DNA of 20,844 bases from Gracilariopsis chorda (Eukaryota; Rhodophyta; Florideophyceae; Gracilariales; Gracilariaceae), in contig NBIV01001192.1 in NCBI GenBank assembly GCA_003194525.1, forward strand, positions 1-20,844. Direction: 5' to 3'. The notes under the pieces were generated by a model. It saw only the letters and a program-made list of their open reading frames with translations. It did not search any database and was not told the DNA's origin. Below, piece after piece: positions 1 to 9,045 of this stretch. The position numbers and the translations under genes were made by a program. Position 1 is the stretch's first letter; each line of letters starts with the position of its first letter.

Positions 1-330
1 GTATCAGAGTGACTAAAGTAGACTCTGTTTTTCGGAATGCTAGTTTGAGTGCTAGTTTTTCTAGTTTGGGGGTGCTAGAAAGTCTATGGTGGGCATTCAA
101 AAAAAATCTCAGAATTTTTGTGCTAGTATATCTAGCACAAAATACTAGCTCAAATGAATGCAGAGGTGAATGTGAGAAAACTAGCAACATTCATACTAGC
201 AGTAAGAAACTAGCAGTCTATCGTTCAGTTCTCATTCATACTAGAGCATAAATACTACGAACAGTGAAGGGGTGAATGTTTGTCATCTAGTGCCAGATCA
301 TTCACCATCGGCGATGAAATCTAGCAGACA
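1..330. repeat. Left subterminal region, dense CTAG motifs
   Basis: About 13 CTAG tetramers occur in the first 325 bases (for example at 40, 52, 61, 75, 123, 132, 145, 181, 196, 210, 241, 287, 321), against roughly one expected by chance. They sit in extended forms such as AACTAGC and its near-complement TGCTAGT, in both orientations, mixed with ATTCA/TGAAT motifs. The same extended forms return in the last 170 bases. Dense subterminal repeats in both orientations are typical transposase-binding regions of large DNA transposons. No convincing coding sequence is present; short frames here lack coding character. Confidence 0.6.
156..167. repeat. 12-bp inverted repeat, left arm
   Basis: The 12-mer GAATGCAGAGGT occurs here on the plus strand and its exact reverse complement occurs at 20809-20820. 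The arms lie 155 bp from the left and 24 bp from the right window edge. This is a subterminal rather than a terminal inverted repeat and may be a transposase-binding or end-pairing site. Confidence 0.4.
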
Positions 331-404
331 TGGACGTTTCGGATGCGGTACTCATTCACTTTTACCTCGTCTAATGGATGTAATCTTGAATCTATACTAC
401 GCCA

Positions 405-554
405 GTACAGGCCTCCCCTCACCGTCTATCGTGGAATGGAAACCGCTTTCATTGTCGTTTCATTTTGCTCCAGGCGTAGTGCGCCTAGAACAAATCGAAA
501 ACGGTAACAAAAACGGCCTCCATTCCACGATAGACGGTGAGGCGAGGCCTGTAC
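405..554. repeat. 150-bp foldback (long hairpin)
   Basis: The outer arms (405-445 and 514-554) are about 41 bp and pair at about 38 positions. The inner parts also pair imperfectly, down to a short core where AGGCG and CGCCT flank a five-base loop. The whole segment is therefore one almost continuous hairpin. It holds no gene. It could be a foldback-type miniature transposon, a hairpin RNA precursor or a structured recombination site. No clear target-site duplication is visible beside it. Confidence 0.8.
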
Positions 555-824
555 CCGTCACAAAACGAAACCACAAAGAAACAAGTTAGAATGCGCTCCC
601 TCCTTTCATCACGACGCCTCCAATAACACAAATTGTGTTGAACACACGTACCTCATCCAAACCTCTGCTCATCCCCCCTCGCTGCACCTTCTCGCTTCGA
701 CCTCCCCATTCGCACCTGCAGAAGATACAAATAAGCAAACACAAACAAACACTCGTTAGAAACCATCAAACCTCATCCAATCTGCAACTTCTCTCTCGCA
801 CATTCGCATCAATAAACAAACAAA
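555..824. other. Gene-free stretch leading into the tandem array
   Basis: This is C- and A-rich sequence with no frame that looks coding. From about 700 it begins to resemble the downstream ~122-bp units (a diverged first copy) and contains the phrase AACCTCATCCAA twice. I see no RNA gene or promoter I would defend. Confidence 0.4.
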
Positions 825-1900
825 AGTCAGATCTCCATCAAATAAAGAATTCCAAAATAACTTCGCCACCGCACTCACCTCTAAGAAAAACACCCACTCC
901 TTATCACCTAGTACGGTATCCACAACGCTTCGCAGCAGAAACCAAAAAACTTGTCAGTTCTCCGTACATAGCCAATACCAGATAACATTAGCACTTTAAC
1001 CTCACCTTGCAACCACCACTTCTTCGAGCCCATTTCCCATCTCGCTCGCTTCGCATCAATAAACAAGAACGTGTCAGATCTCTGTAGGTAGCCAGTCCCA
1101 GAAAACATTCTCAATGAAACTCACCTTTGTAGCAACCAGTTCTTCGCACCCATTCCCTCATGCCTCTCCCTTCGCGTTTACACACAGAAACATGTCAGAT
1201 CTCCATAAAAAAAACGGAGCAAAACTAAAACACAACCGCACTCACCTCTATGCTCGCCATTCATTCGCTCTCACCTATCACCGCATCCACAACGCGTCGC
1301 AACAGCAACACAATCTTGTCAGTTCTCCGTACATAGCCAATACCAGATAACATTAGCACTTAACCACCTTCTTCGAACCCATTTCCCATCTCGCTCGCTT
1401 CGCATCAATAAACAAGAACGTGTCAGATCTCCGTAAGTAGCCAGTCCAGAAAACATTCTCAATGAAACTCACCTTGTTAGCAACCAGTTCTTCGCACCCA
1501 TTCCCTCATGCCTCTCCCTTCGCGCTAACACACAGAAACATGTCAGATCTCCATCAAAAAACGGAGCAAAACTAAAACACAACCGCACTCACCTCTATGC
1601 TCGCCATTCATTCGCTCTCACCTATCACCGCATCCACAACGCGTCGCGACAGCCACAAAATCTTGTCAGATCTCCGCGCTTAGTCGTTACCAGATAACAT
1701 TCGCAGTCTAACTCACCTTGTAGCAACCACTTCTGCTCACCCGATCCACCCCTTCTCATTCATATAGCTCCGTATCAAGAAACAAAACCTGTCAGGTCCT
1801 CGTCCAGATTGAAAAGTGAACAGCATAGCAAACTCACCTGTTCCTCGCAGTCTTTCCAAGCCCTAGCTTCATCCCAAAACACTGCCGTTGCTCCCTCTCC
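825..1900 (-). repeat. Tandem array of ~122-bp units with splice-like signals
   Basis: A GTCAGATCTCC-type block recurs at about 825, 952, 1072, 1193, 1317, 1421, 1541, 1664 and 1790, at intervals of 104-127 bp. Almost every unit also carries CTCACCT about 50-70 bp further on; the unit starting at 1317 has lost it. Read on the minus strand, each unit shows AGGTGAG (a match to a eukaryotic 5' splice site), then GATCTGACA (branch-point-like CTGAC), then a T-rich run and an AG. The array may be repeated mini-exons with ~75-bp introns, or simply a satellite in which these motifs are conserved. A minus-strand frame at 908-1114 reads through one and a half units, but I do not call it a gene. Confidence 0.75.
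950..1661. repeat. Higher-order repeat, two ~350-365-bp copies
   Basis: Within the array, 950-1314 and 1315-1661 are near-identical copies, each made of three ~122-bp subunits. A third, diverged copy starts at 1662. The second copy is shorter mainly through an ~18-bp loss in its first subunit that removes the CTCACCT motif. Three-subunit periodicity with high identity implies recent amplification by unequal exchange or slippage. Confidence 0.75.
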
Positions 1901-2329
1901 CGCATCAACATAGAAAGCGTAGCAAGAGTCAGCACATGTCAACACACGAAAAAACGAGACGTACTCAATTGCACTTCACGAACCTGCAAGCACGAGCGGG
2001 ACGTTCCGCCACATCCAGCGTCCAGGAAATCGCACGCTCCGAAGATCACACTGATCTACACCCTCGTCTACATATTTCCCAACCTCTTCATGCGAAAATA
2101 ATCAAGTCCTCGCCGTCGCTTAAAAAAATTTACCAACCTTTGAATGTTTTCATTCCAAACCACTTTCCCGTCCACACACGTGCCATGCCTGCCGTGCCTG
2201 CCACGCGCCTCTCTGGCGCATCACAATGCCACCTGATTGCTGCTCCTGATCAGTCATATATTCTCCCGGAACGCCTCCCACGTCTTTCTCATCTCCCACA
2301 GACTTACATCCTTCTCCTCTGCACCATGC
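1901..2329. other. No clear gene; C-rich leader of the transposase region
   Basis: Open frames exist on both strands, but none is convincing; several are mirror images produced by C-rich composition. The 5' end of the transposase gene, or an untranslated leader, may lie here. I cannot fix a start codon. Confidence 0.3.
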
Positions 2330-5300
2330 AGCCTTGTCGCTTCCACAGGTGCTCCTTCCAGACAAAAACTCCACGCCTCCCTTGTCCAACACCAGCGGCG
2401 TTGTCGCTTCCGCCACACCCCCAACCCCTTCCTCGCCACCACTCCCAAGAACGGCACCCAGCTCCCACCCCACACCAAACGACCACGCATTCAGACCGCA
2501 GACTCCCGCTCCGTTCGCATCTCAAATCGCCCCTCTGACAACATTCCGCTCGCGGAAGACGATGAATACCATTCTAGCCAGCTCGCTCTAGCCCTTCGCT
2601 CCGCAGACGCCGTCCACCTTCTCCACTTCCTCTCTCTCCTCCCCTCGCAACACACCTGCTTCCAGCACCCCCGCACCTGCCAACCTCCACCCTATTGTCT
2701 CCTACATCGCTTCCATCGCCACCAAGCTTGGCAAACGCAAAGCAGACGAACTCATCAACCTCCTCAAAGACCCAGATTACTCCCAGGCACTCATCCAACA
2801 AATAAACGTCCGTCTCCCACTGCCTTGAACTCCATGCAAAGCTCTTCGAGGACACCGTCGGCTCTATTGGCTTCGAATCCAGAACTATTCGTCACATGCC
2901 CTAAAACATCACCGCAACTCTCTACCTGAAAAAACCCCGTGGATGTCCTCCTCAAAACAACTCCGCTACGCTTCTCGTGCAAACACCTTCTTCCAACCAG
3001 TAAGACAGTCCGCGTCAGACGGCTCCCCCGCACACGCTCACCCCATGGCTTCAAAACTCGGTACATGCGTCTACAAGGACCTCAAGCACCACATCCTACA
3101 TTCTCAAGACCCAGATGTTATTTGGCACAACTCCAACATCACTGGCATTGAATCTTTCATCGCCTTCGTACAGCTTTACTCAGACAAGTCTTCCACCTCG
3201 CTCAAGAACTCCTCTATCACCTCCTACCCCCTCCACATCACCCTCCTCAAATTTTCAGACTCCTTCCGCCGCCATTGCATATCCCGTAACTACACCCTAC
3301 TCGGCTACTTCCCCACGTCCTTCGAAGCCCCTTCCTCCCATCCGACGAGGATTCCCTCGAAGACCGCTCGCTTTCCTCTGCCATCGCCCGTACCACCCGA
3401 ATGGAACTCATTCAAAGAAGCTCTGCAAACCATCCTCGAGCCCCTCGCAGCTGTTGCCCTCAAAGGATTCCCTTCCTGGGATGAAGACCAGGTCATCCGG
3501 CAGTGCCACCCAGTCATCGCAAACTATGCTGCAGACATCCCCGAAGCAAAAGACATCCTCGCTGTCTTCCACGGCACAAAACCGTTGAAGCTCTGCCATA
3601 GATGCCTCGTCCCCCGCTCCGACCTCAGCCTCCACCTCAGCTCCCTAACCCCTCAAACACTTCCCACACCCTCCAAACAAGATCCTCACACGACGCCCTT
3701 CTCAAGGATGCAAATAACACCGAACTACAACGCAGACTGCCCGTCGCAAGGACTCTCAGAGATCAAGCAGCATCTCTCCTGCACACAAACTCCCTCTCCC
3801 CATACCACTCCTTCTTCGAATCTTACCCCCTCCTCAATATTTCCCCACTGCTCACCCCATACTCCATCTTCTCCTTCGAACCCCTTCACAATTTCCACCT
3901 CGGTATCTCCAAACTCGTCAAATTCGCAACCATTCGAACGCCTGAAGTCCGACAATCTCTTCACCACTGTTGCCTCCTCCTCGAGATCATTCAAATCCAT
4001 TCGAAGCACCCTTCTCACCCATGCAAACAACATCCTCGCAGATATCGAAGTCAACTTCTCCGCACCGGGACTTCACATTGACTTTTCCACCGCAGAGAAG
4101 GGCAAATCCCTCAACGGCTTCTTCACCCCGGACGGCATCAAAGGCATGCTCGAGGCAAAAGATTACCGCGCAGTCGACATGGTGTTTCCCTTCGTAGGCG
4201 CCTTCTTCGATCGTTGCTGCAACGAAGTTGACACAGCACCCATCACATCCATCTTCACGACATACGCCGACCTCTTCACTACCGCACTCCATTACAACAC
4301 CACCTCAGAATGGACACACCAACAACTTCGTTCCCTCCAAGAACTCATCAAGCACTTTCAAGCATCTCTGCGTCTCCATCCTCGGCCCTTTCCAGGCTTC
4401 TCACTTCGGAACGCTCAAATTCCACCTTCTCGATCACATCGTCGCCGACATCAAACTATGCGGAGGTCTCTACTTCACTGACGCTGGCATCTACGAACAC
4501 GCACAACTCCTCTTCAAAAAACCATTATCGGCGCACATCCCGAAGATCTTCAACCGCCCACAGAGAAACAATCGACGCAATTCAACTCACAGAAGGCTTT
4601 CGAAACTCAACTGCCATCCCCCACCGCCTTTCCTCCTCCTCAAACTCCCACACACTCCCGGCTCGAAGACATTCTATGGTTCGCGACGGTACCACCATTC
4701 TCTTTCGGGATATAATCACCGCAGAAAAGTACCTTCGGGCGAGCCCAAACTGCTCCAATGCCTCTCTCTCAAACATCTTCACCTCTTCCACCATATCGTT
4801 CATCACTCAAATCTCACGAGACGCAATCTCACCGTTTCACAATCTATGCCTCGAAGCGGTTGGACTTTCCCCTTCTTCACCCTCCTTCTCTTCTCTCAAC
4901 TTCTCCGTCGTCAACTCCGCGTTCATCCGCCAGCGCTTTCACCCCTTCCTTGCAAGACGTCGACAGAACGTTCAAATGCATCCGGTTCAGAGAACCATCG
5001 TCCCCTGTTCTCCAGCGCATCTTTGCCACCACCAGCTTCGGTCCTTCAAAACTTCCAAAGTTCTCTCATATTCTCGTCTCAAGCACTCCACCACCCAACT
5101 GCAAGTTCCCCACGGTTTGGGTATGTAAGCTTCTTGCCCTTCTCCGCTTCCGCATAAAAGACGATGAGCCAGGTGAACGCGAATATGCTTTTCGTCCGCT
5201 TCTTCGAACTCACAGATCCTCTTGATAACGTGGAGGAAAATCTTAACTGCATTACCCTCCGTTGGGCGACAGACGATGAACATGACCATACTATTCTCCC

Positions 5301-5510
5301 CGCTCTTCACGGAACCTCGAATCCTAGCCCCAATGCTGCACCTTGGTTCGGTCTTGTTCCTTTCTCCGCCATCAAAAGTTCGGTGCATCTTGTTCGCCAG
5401 AGCTACCCAGCACGACCTTTCTTTCCGCCCTTCCATGGCAACAACATCGGTTCTATATGAGCAGATTCTTCCGCGACCCACGAGCAAGAGCTTATTCCAC
5501 CGCAAGGTAA
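2330..5510 (+). pseudogene. KDZ/Plavaka-like transposase, multiply frameshifted
   Basis: This is the probable mobility enzyme. Pieces in all three plus frames join in the order expected for KDZ (Kyakuja-Dileera-Zisupton) transposases. A Pro/Ser-rich N-terminus is followed by a KRKADELINLLKDPDY segment (about 2740). Next come LYSDKS (Asp codon 3183-3185) with YPLHITLL and LLGYFP, then CHPVIANYAADIPEAKDI (about 3504-3557, Asp 3534), a CHRCLVP knuckle (about 3594), FEPLHNFHLGISKLVKF (about 3875) and KFHLLDHI...DAGIYEHAQ (about 4420-4510). Asp, Asp and a final Glu-His match the family's RNase H-like core; FEP replaces the usual acidic-leucine-histidine context. Frames change near 3330, 3400, 3650, 3930, 4350, 4520, 4750, 5180 and 5450, with in-frame stops near 2590 and 2910. 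A plausible C-terminus reads RFFRDPRARAYSTAR and ends in TAA at 5508. The family call is fairly firm. Start and exact joins are not. Confidence 0.72.
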
Positions 5511-5544
5511 TCAAATTTAGAAACACAGACCCGCTAACTCTAGC

Positions 5545-5550
5545 AATAAA
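5545..5550 (+). promoter_or_regulatory. Poly(A) signal AATAAA
   Basis: A canonical AATAAA lies 34 bp after the inferred TAA of the transposase. It supports both the plus-strand direction and the C-terminus chosen there. It is squeezed between two convergent genes, so it overlaps the antisense 3' flank of the minus-strand gene. Confidence 0.5.
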
Positions 5551-5563
5551 CTTCTTAAACTTC

Positions 5564-6769
5564 TCATTCCTCCGTCATCTCGTCTCCACGCCCACCGTCC
5601 TCTCCGTCTTCCTTCCCCTCCCCTTCCTCTCTGGGGTCCAACATTTCTTCCTCAACGGCTACCAACTCCTTAAACTCCCGTTCTTCAGGCATGCAACGGC
5701 CTACGTAGCAATCAAATACATTACCAAGGTACGTAGTCATTTCATCCAAAAACACCTCGTACTGGACACACAGATACACCATTTGGTTCGACGGCATCCA
5801 ACACGCAACGGTCCCCTCACGTTCCTCATTCCCTACCACTTCAGTCGGATCTTCAGCTTTCACACCATAGTTCACAAGCTCCTTCCCGTACTTCCCTTCG
5901 ATCTTCCTTCTCGCAGTCAGTAGGATATCCTCCACAGCAAGCGGGAGATACTTTGCATACAATTTCGAAAACAGCATTTGCCACTTCCCTCCTCTCCCCA
6001 CATCTTCTTTCAATGCCTCTACCACAGAAGCAATCCACGCATACAATCGCGCCAAATGCATGACACTTCCATCTACATAGCTCGTCTCCCGTTCCCTGCA
6101 CGGTCGCTCCGCGTCGTATCCCATAAATTCCCTCAACATCTCCACACTCAATCCGTTCTTGAAGTACAAGTCATCTGGTTCTTCTCCATACTTTGTCGAA
6201 GTCACGTCATAACCAGAGAAACATATTCTGTCTAAACCAGACAACCTCCACGCACATAAGATCGGATCTCCCCTCTCATCTTTCGGCAACAATTTCTCTT
6301 CCGCCTCCTTCATCTGCTCATCATACGCCACAGCCACCTCTTCATCATCCTCCTTCTGCGGTTTCCTAGCAAGTATAGTGTACCCCAGACCAAAGAATAA
6401 CCTATCCCTCGCATTCCTTTTCCGCACCCCGACAGTATCACTAAGAGCCTGTTGCATGCGCCTCCTCAAACACAGATCCCTCCTCAACTCTTCTTCGCAG
6501 TCAACCTTAATCCCCATGGCTTCCAACCTTCTCCAAATCGGTTTCTCCAGCTCCATCCGCACCACATGCAACAACATCTCATCGCTTACTCCTTGAAAAG
6601 ACGGAGTGTAGGCCTTTGGCCCCCACGACTTTCTTCCTAGCGCCAGCTCCATAGGATCCAAAGGCACCATCTCCTTCTCGTCTATAATCAGAACACTGTG
6701 CTTCCTCCCCGGTCCCATCTTTTCAGCCTGTTCGACCAGTTTCGCTCCGAAACTCTCCTTCCGATGCAC
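5564..6769 (-). CDS. Intact C-terminal segment of the coiled-coil protein, unknown domain
   Basis: This is the longest uninterrupted piece of the 8245-5564 gene: 401 codons with no lesion. The frame opens at a non-ATG codon; the first ATG reads MGPGRKHSVLIID. Coding character continues upstream in another frame (ending ETSELCIG), so this is not a separate gene. The product is mixed alpha/beta in character, with no signal peptide or membrane segment. Recognisable stretches include a Tyr/Asp-rich block around GLDRICFSGYDVTSTKYG and a long helical block around LYAWIASVVEALKEDVG. The tail is almost purely Glu/Asp/Gly. No catalytic motif is evident to me. Confidence 0.6.
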   Translation of the reverse strand: MHRKESFGAKLVEQAEKMGPGRKHSVLIIDEKEMVPLDPMELALGRKSWGPKAYTPSFQGVSDEMLLHVVRMELEKPIWRRLEAMGIKVDCEEELRRDLCLRRRMQQALSDTVGVRKRNARDRLFFGLGYTILARKPQKEDDEEVAVAYDEQMKEAEEKLLPKDERGDPILCAWRLSGLDRICFSGYDVTSTKYGEEPDDLYFKNGLSVEMLREFMGYDAERPCRERETSYVDGSVMHLARLYAWIASVVEALKEDVGRGGKWQMLFSKLYAKYLPLAVEDILLTARRKIEGKYGKELVNYGVKAEDPTEVVGNEEREGTVACWMPSNQMVYLCVQYEVFLDEMTTYLGNVFDCYVGRCMPEEREFKELVAVEEEMLDPREEGEGKEDGEDGGRGDEMTEE

Positions 6770-8245
6770 AACTCACTGGTCTCCTGCTTCGCATATACCA
6801 ATATCTTCTCATAAACTCTCGAGGCTACTCCAATGAAACGTATATCAACTTCGATTTCGTACCGTTTCCGACCACTCTTGATGTCTTCGCCACTCAGTGT
6901 TCCTGTTCAACCAGGAATACTCTCTCGTAATGACGTCAGTAGCATCTCTTTCTTCGTGAGTTCATCTTCTAGCCTCTTCATCTCCCTGTTTGCCAGGTTC
7001 AAGCTTAGTTGGAGGCTAGTGTTGTCATCTCTTGCTCTTCTTAGTTCCCCCTTCAGCTCTCCAAGCTTTGTCAACAGCTGATTCCGTCCCATAAACTTTG
7101 CCTCTCCATGCTCCGTTCTCTTATGTCCGACTTCCTTCAACGGGTCAATTCCATCTTCATCCTCCTTCTCCTCATACCTTTCCTTCTCCCAGATCCGATC
7201 TCCCTTCCCACCACCACCTACCCTCGTTCACTTTATCGACTCCCTTCGTATAGCTTCGTCAGCGTATCCATATTCGACACTCTTCATAGCATGATCCCGA
7301 TTGAGCCGGGAAGAGGACCCTTGCGTTGTTCTGCGTGCCGGGACTCTGCGAGTTTGGCCTCCATTTCCGCAAACCACGGCTGATTGCTTCGTATTCTCCT
7401 TCCCTCCACGTCCCTCCCCACTCCCACGTCGTACTGCAGCTTGAAAACGAAGGGTACCCTTCTTGCGTTCCCCAATTCCCCCCGTACCTTGGTGTACTTC
7501 GTCTTGCGGTGTCTCACTCACGTGTTCCTTAGAGGCAAGAGTGCTGCCCTGCTCCTCATTCCTCTCTAAACACTGTTCGGCTGCCTTCCCGTTACGTCTC
7601 TCCTCGAGAACACCGCCGTAACTGCCACTAGACCTTCGCCTCTTCGGTTCTCTTTCGGTTTCTCCTTCTTCCTCTTCCTCACTTTCTACCAAAAAACCGT
7701 GTGAACGGCACGATTACGAGTAACTGGACCTCTCGGCTGTCTTTCCTTCTTCCTCCTTACGACTTCACTCACCGTACGGTCCGTCATAGTTGAGGTAGCT
7801 CATTCCTGCTTTTCATCTTCCTTCCCCGTTTGTACGATGGTACTTTCACGTCGCCTCTCCGTCGTTTGCAACCCAGAACGCGGCGGACCTCTCTTCACAT
7901 ATACACCCTGGTTCTTGCTTTTACGCGCATCTGCAGCACTTGACCTTCCCGCGATGGGTCTTTCCGAGTCCACACTTGGCCTCCCACCATTTTCTTTGCG
8001 AGACTTCGACGTACCGCCCTCCTTACTGTACCGTACGCGCTGCTCCTGTTTTCTCATCCGTAAATAGGCGGTATTGAACCAAACCGCGGTATCGGGATGC
8101 GGAAAGTAGAAGTTAGACCAGGTTGGAGACAAAAGAAAGGATTGAATTCGAAAGTGACTTCGCGGGATGAGGCGAAGGAGCCAGAAGATGTATAAACTGT
8201 GTCATCCGAAGCCCGAGAAAAATGGATTTTTGAATATCCCGCCAT
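5564..8245 (-). pseudogene. Unrecognised coiled-coil protein (~890 codons), interrupted
   Basis: This is a minus-strand gene starting at the ATG at 8243-8245 (MAGYSKIHFSRASDD), chosen because coding character begins there. In order it encodes a short N-terminal domain, then a basic, Ser/Arg/Lys/Glu-rich linker with an acidic patch (SEEEEEGETEREPKRRR, about 7685). A leucine-rich coiled coil follows (about 7090-6910) and then a globular C-terminal half ending in an acidic tail. Single TGA codons interrupt the frame at 7800-7802, 7228-7230 and 6907-6909, with reading continuing in the same frame after each. Frame changes occur near 8130, 7705 and 6760, and a compensating pair lies near 7440 and 7285. 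I recognise no family. Position after the methyltransferase gene on the same strand suggests a cargo gene. DNA-binding or chromatin roles are only guesses. Confidence 0.6.
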
Positions 8246-8541
8246 GAACGACGAGCTACCCAAAAACCTATGCAAAAATGGAGTATTTGGAAACCCTCAT
8301 CCATATCCTTCACGATTCGTTTCCACACACTCCCTCAAATCCTTAACGACATGTATACATATGTTATCGTGTTCCTTTTTCTTTCTATTAATTCACTTGA
8401 ACTAAATGCCATTTAGCACCTCTATCCCATTTCACAATTGAAAGCTTTAACAACGAATAAGACAGGAACTAGGATGTCGAGAATAACAGAATAGAAATTT
8501 ACTCAAAATAGTGCTTCACAAGTAACACAGGTAAGAAGACT
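8246..8541. other. Intergenic, no feature recognised
   Basis: This is A/T-richer sequence between the 3' end of the methyltransferase-SET gene and the start of the next minus-strand gene. No AATAAA is found on the minus strand just after 8542. Small frames here look non-coding. Confidence 0.4.
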
Positions 8542-9045
8542 TCAAGCCGTGCTTCTAAAAACGTAATCATTCCCGTAACGAAGAAACAACTCTTCTCCTT
8601 CCTTTATATCGTGTATTGCTCTCGCAGATAGCAGAGTGTATTCCATAATCCTTTGCTGCGATAACGTAGAGCTCACCGGACGTATCTGAACATTCGCCTT
8701 TCTTCGTACGTTGGGTTCATCTTCTGTTAAGTCTTTCTCCTCGTCTCCTTCCAGGTAGCGGGGATCATTAATATAGCCTGCCATACAAAAAGGTGCAGGA
8801 ACAATCCATATCCTCGCTTTCTTCGTTTCTCCATTATAAGTAGGCATAGTTTCAAAACCAATGCCGCTACCTACGACTTCCATGGAGAAATTGTTGAAAC
8901 GCGAAACAGCAGCTCCCATGAGCCCCTCCCCATACGTAACATGTTGTTGGGGACGTTGACTAATGTCATGTTACACAATAGTCCCATAGAAGTGACAAAC
9001 AGCCTCTCCTTCTGCGAAATTCCGTGCACTAAAGACTCCGAGCCC
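8542..9045 (-). CDS. SET domain, interrupted by in-frame TAA
   Basis: The SET fold starts at GLGVFSARNFAEGEAV (9045 downward) and reaches HFYGTIV. It meets TAA at 8971-8973 and resumes in the same frame with HDISQRPQQ. It continues through AGYINDPRY (the Asn of the SET Asn-His-type motif), a Glu/Asp-rich insert and NVRRKANVQI, and ends with HDIKEGEELFLRYGNDY, the classic C-terminal SET signature with its catalytic-region Tyr. SET proteins often have Tyr after this Ile-Val, so a Tyr-to-stop change is one simple origin. A CAA-to-TAA change is another. It is fused directly behind a DNA methyltransferase, so both marks would be placed by one polypeptide. An intron is not needed to explain the break. 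Confidence 0.82.

Noticed and set aside
9..589. Short plus-strand frames at the left edge
   Set aside because: They run through CTAG repeats and the foldback, start with non-ATG codons in part, and show no coding character.
825..1900. CRISPR-like array
   Set aside because: Units are ~122 bp and similar along their whole length; there are no short repeats with unique spacers and no cas genes.
2150..2525. Minus-strand frames of 60-107 codons opposite the transposase N-terminus
   Set aside because: They mirror C-rich coding sequence and consist mainly of Gly/Arg/Glu; the plus-strand reading has the recognisable motifs.
4987..5526. 179-codon minus-strand frame
   Set aside because: It lies opposite the transposase C-terminus and has atypical composition; the plus strand has the poly(A) signal.
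8920..8990. Intron explanation for the MTase-SET break
   Set aside because: The sequence reads through in the same frame apart from one TAA, and removing a segment would delete natural SET residues.
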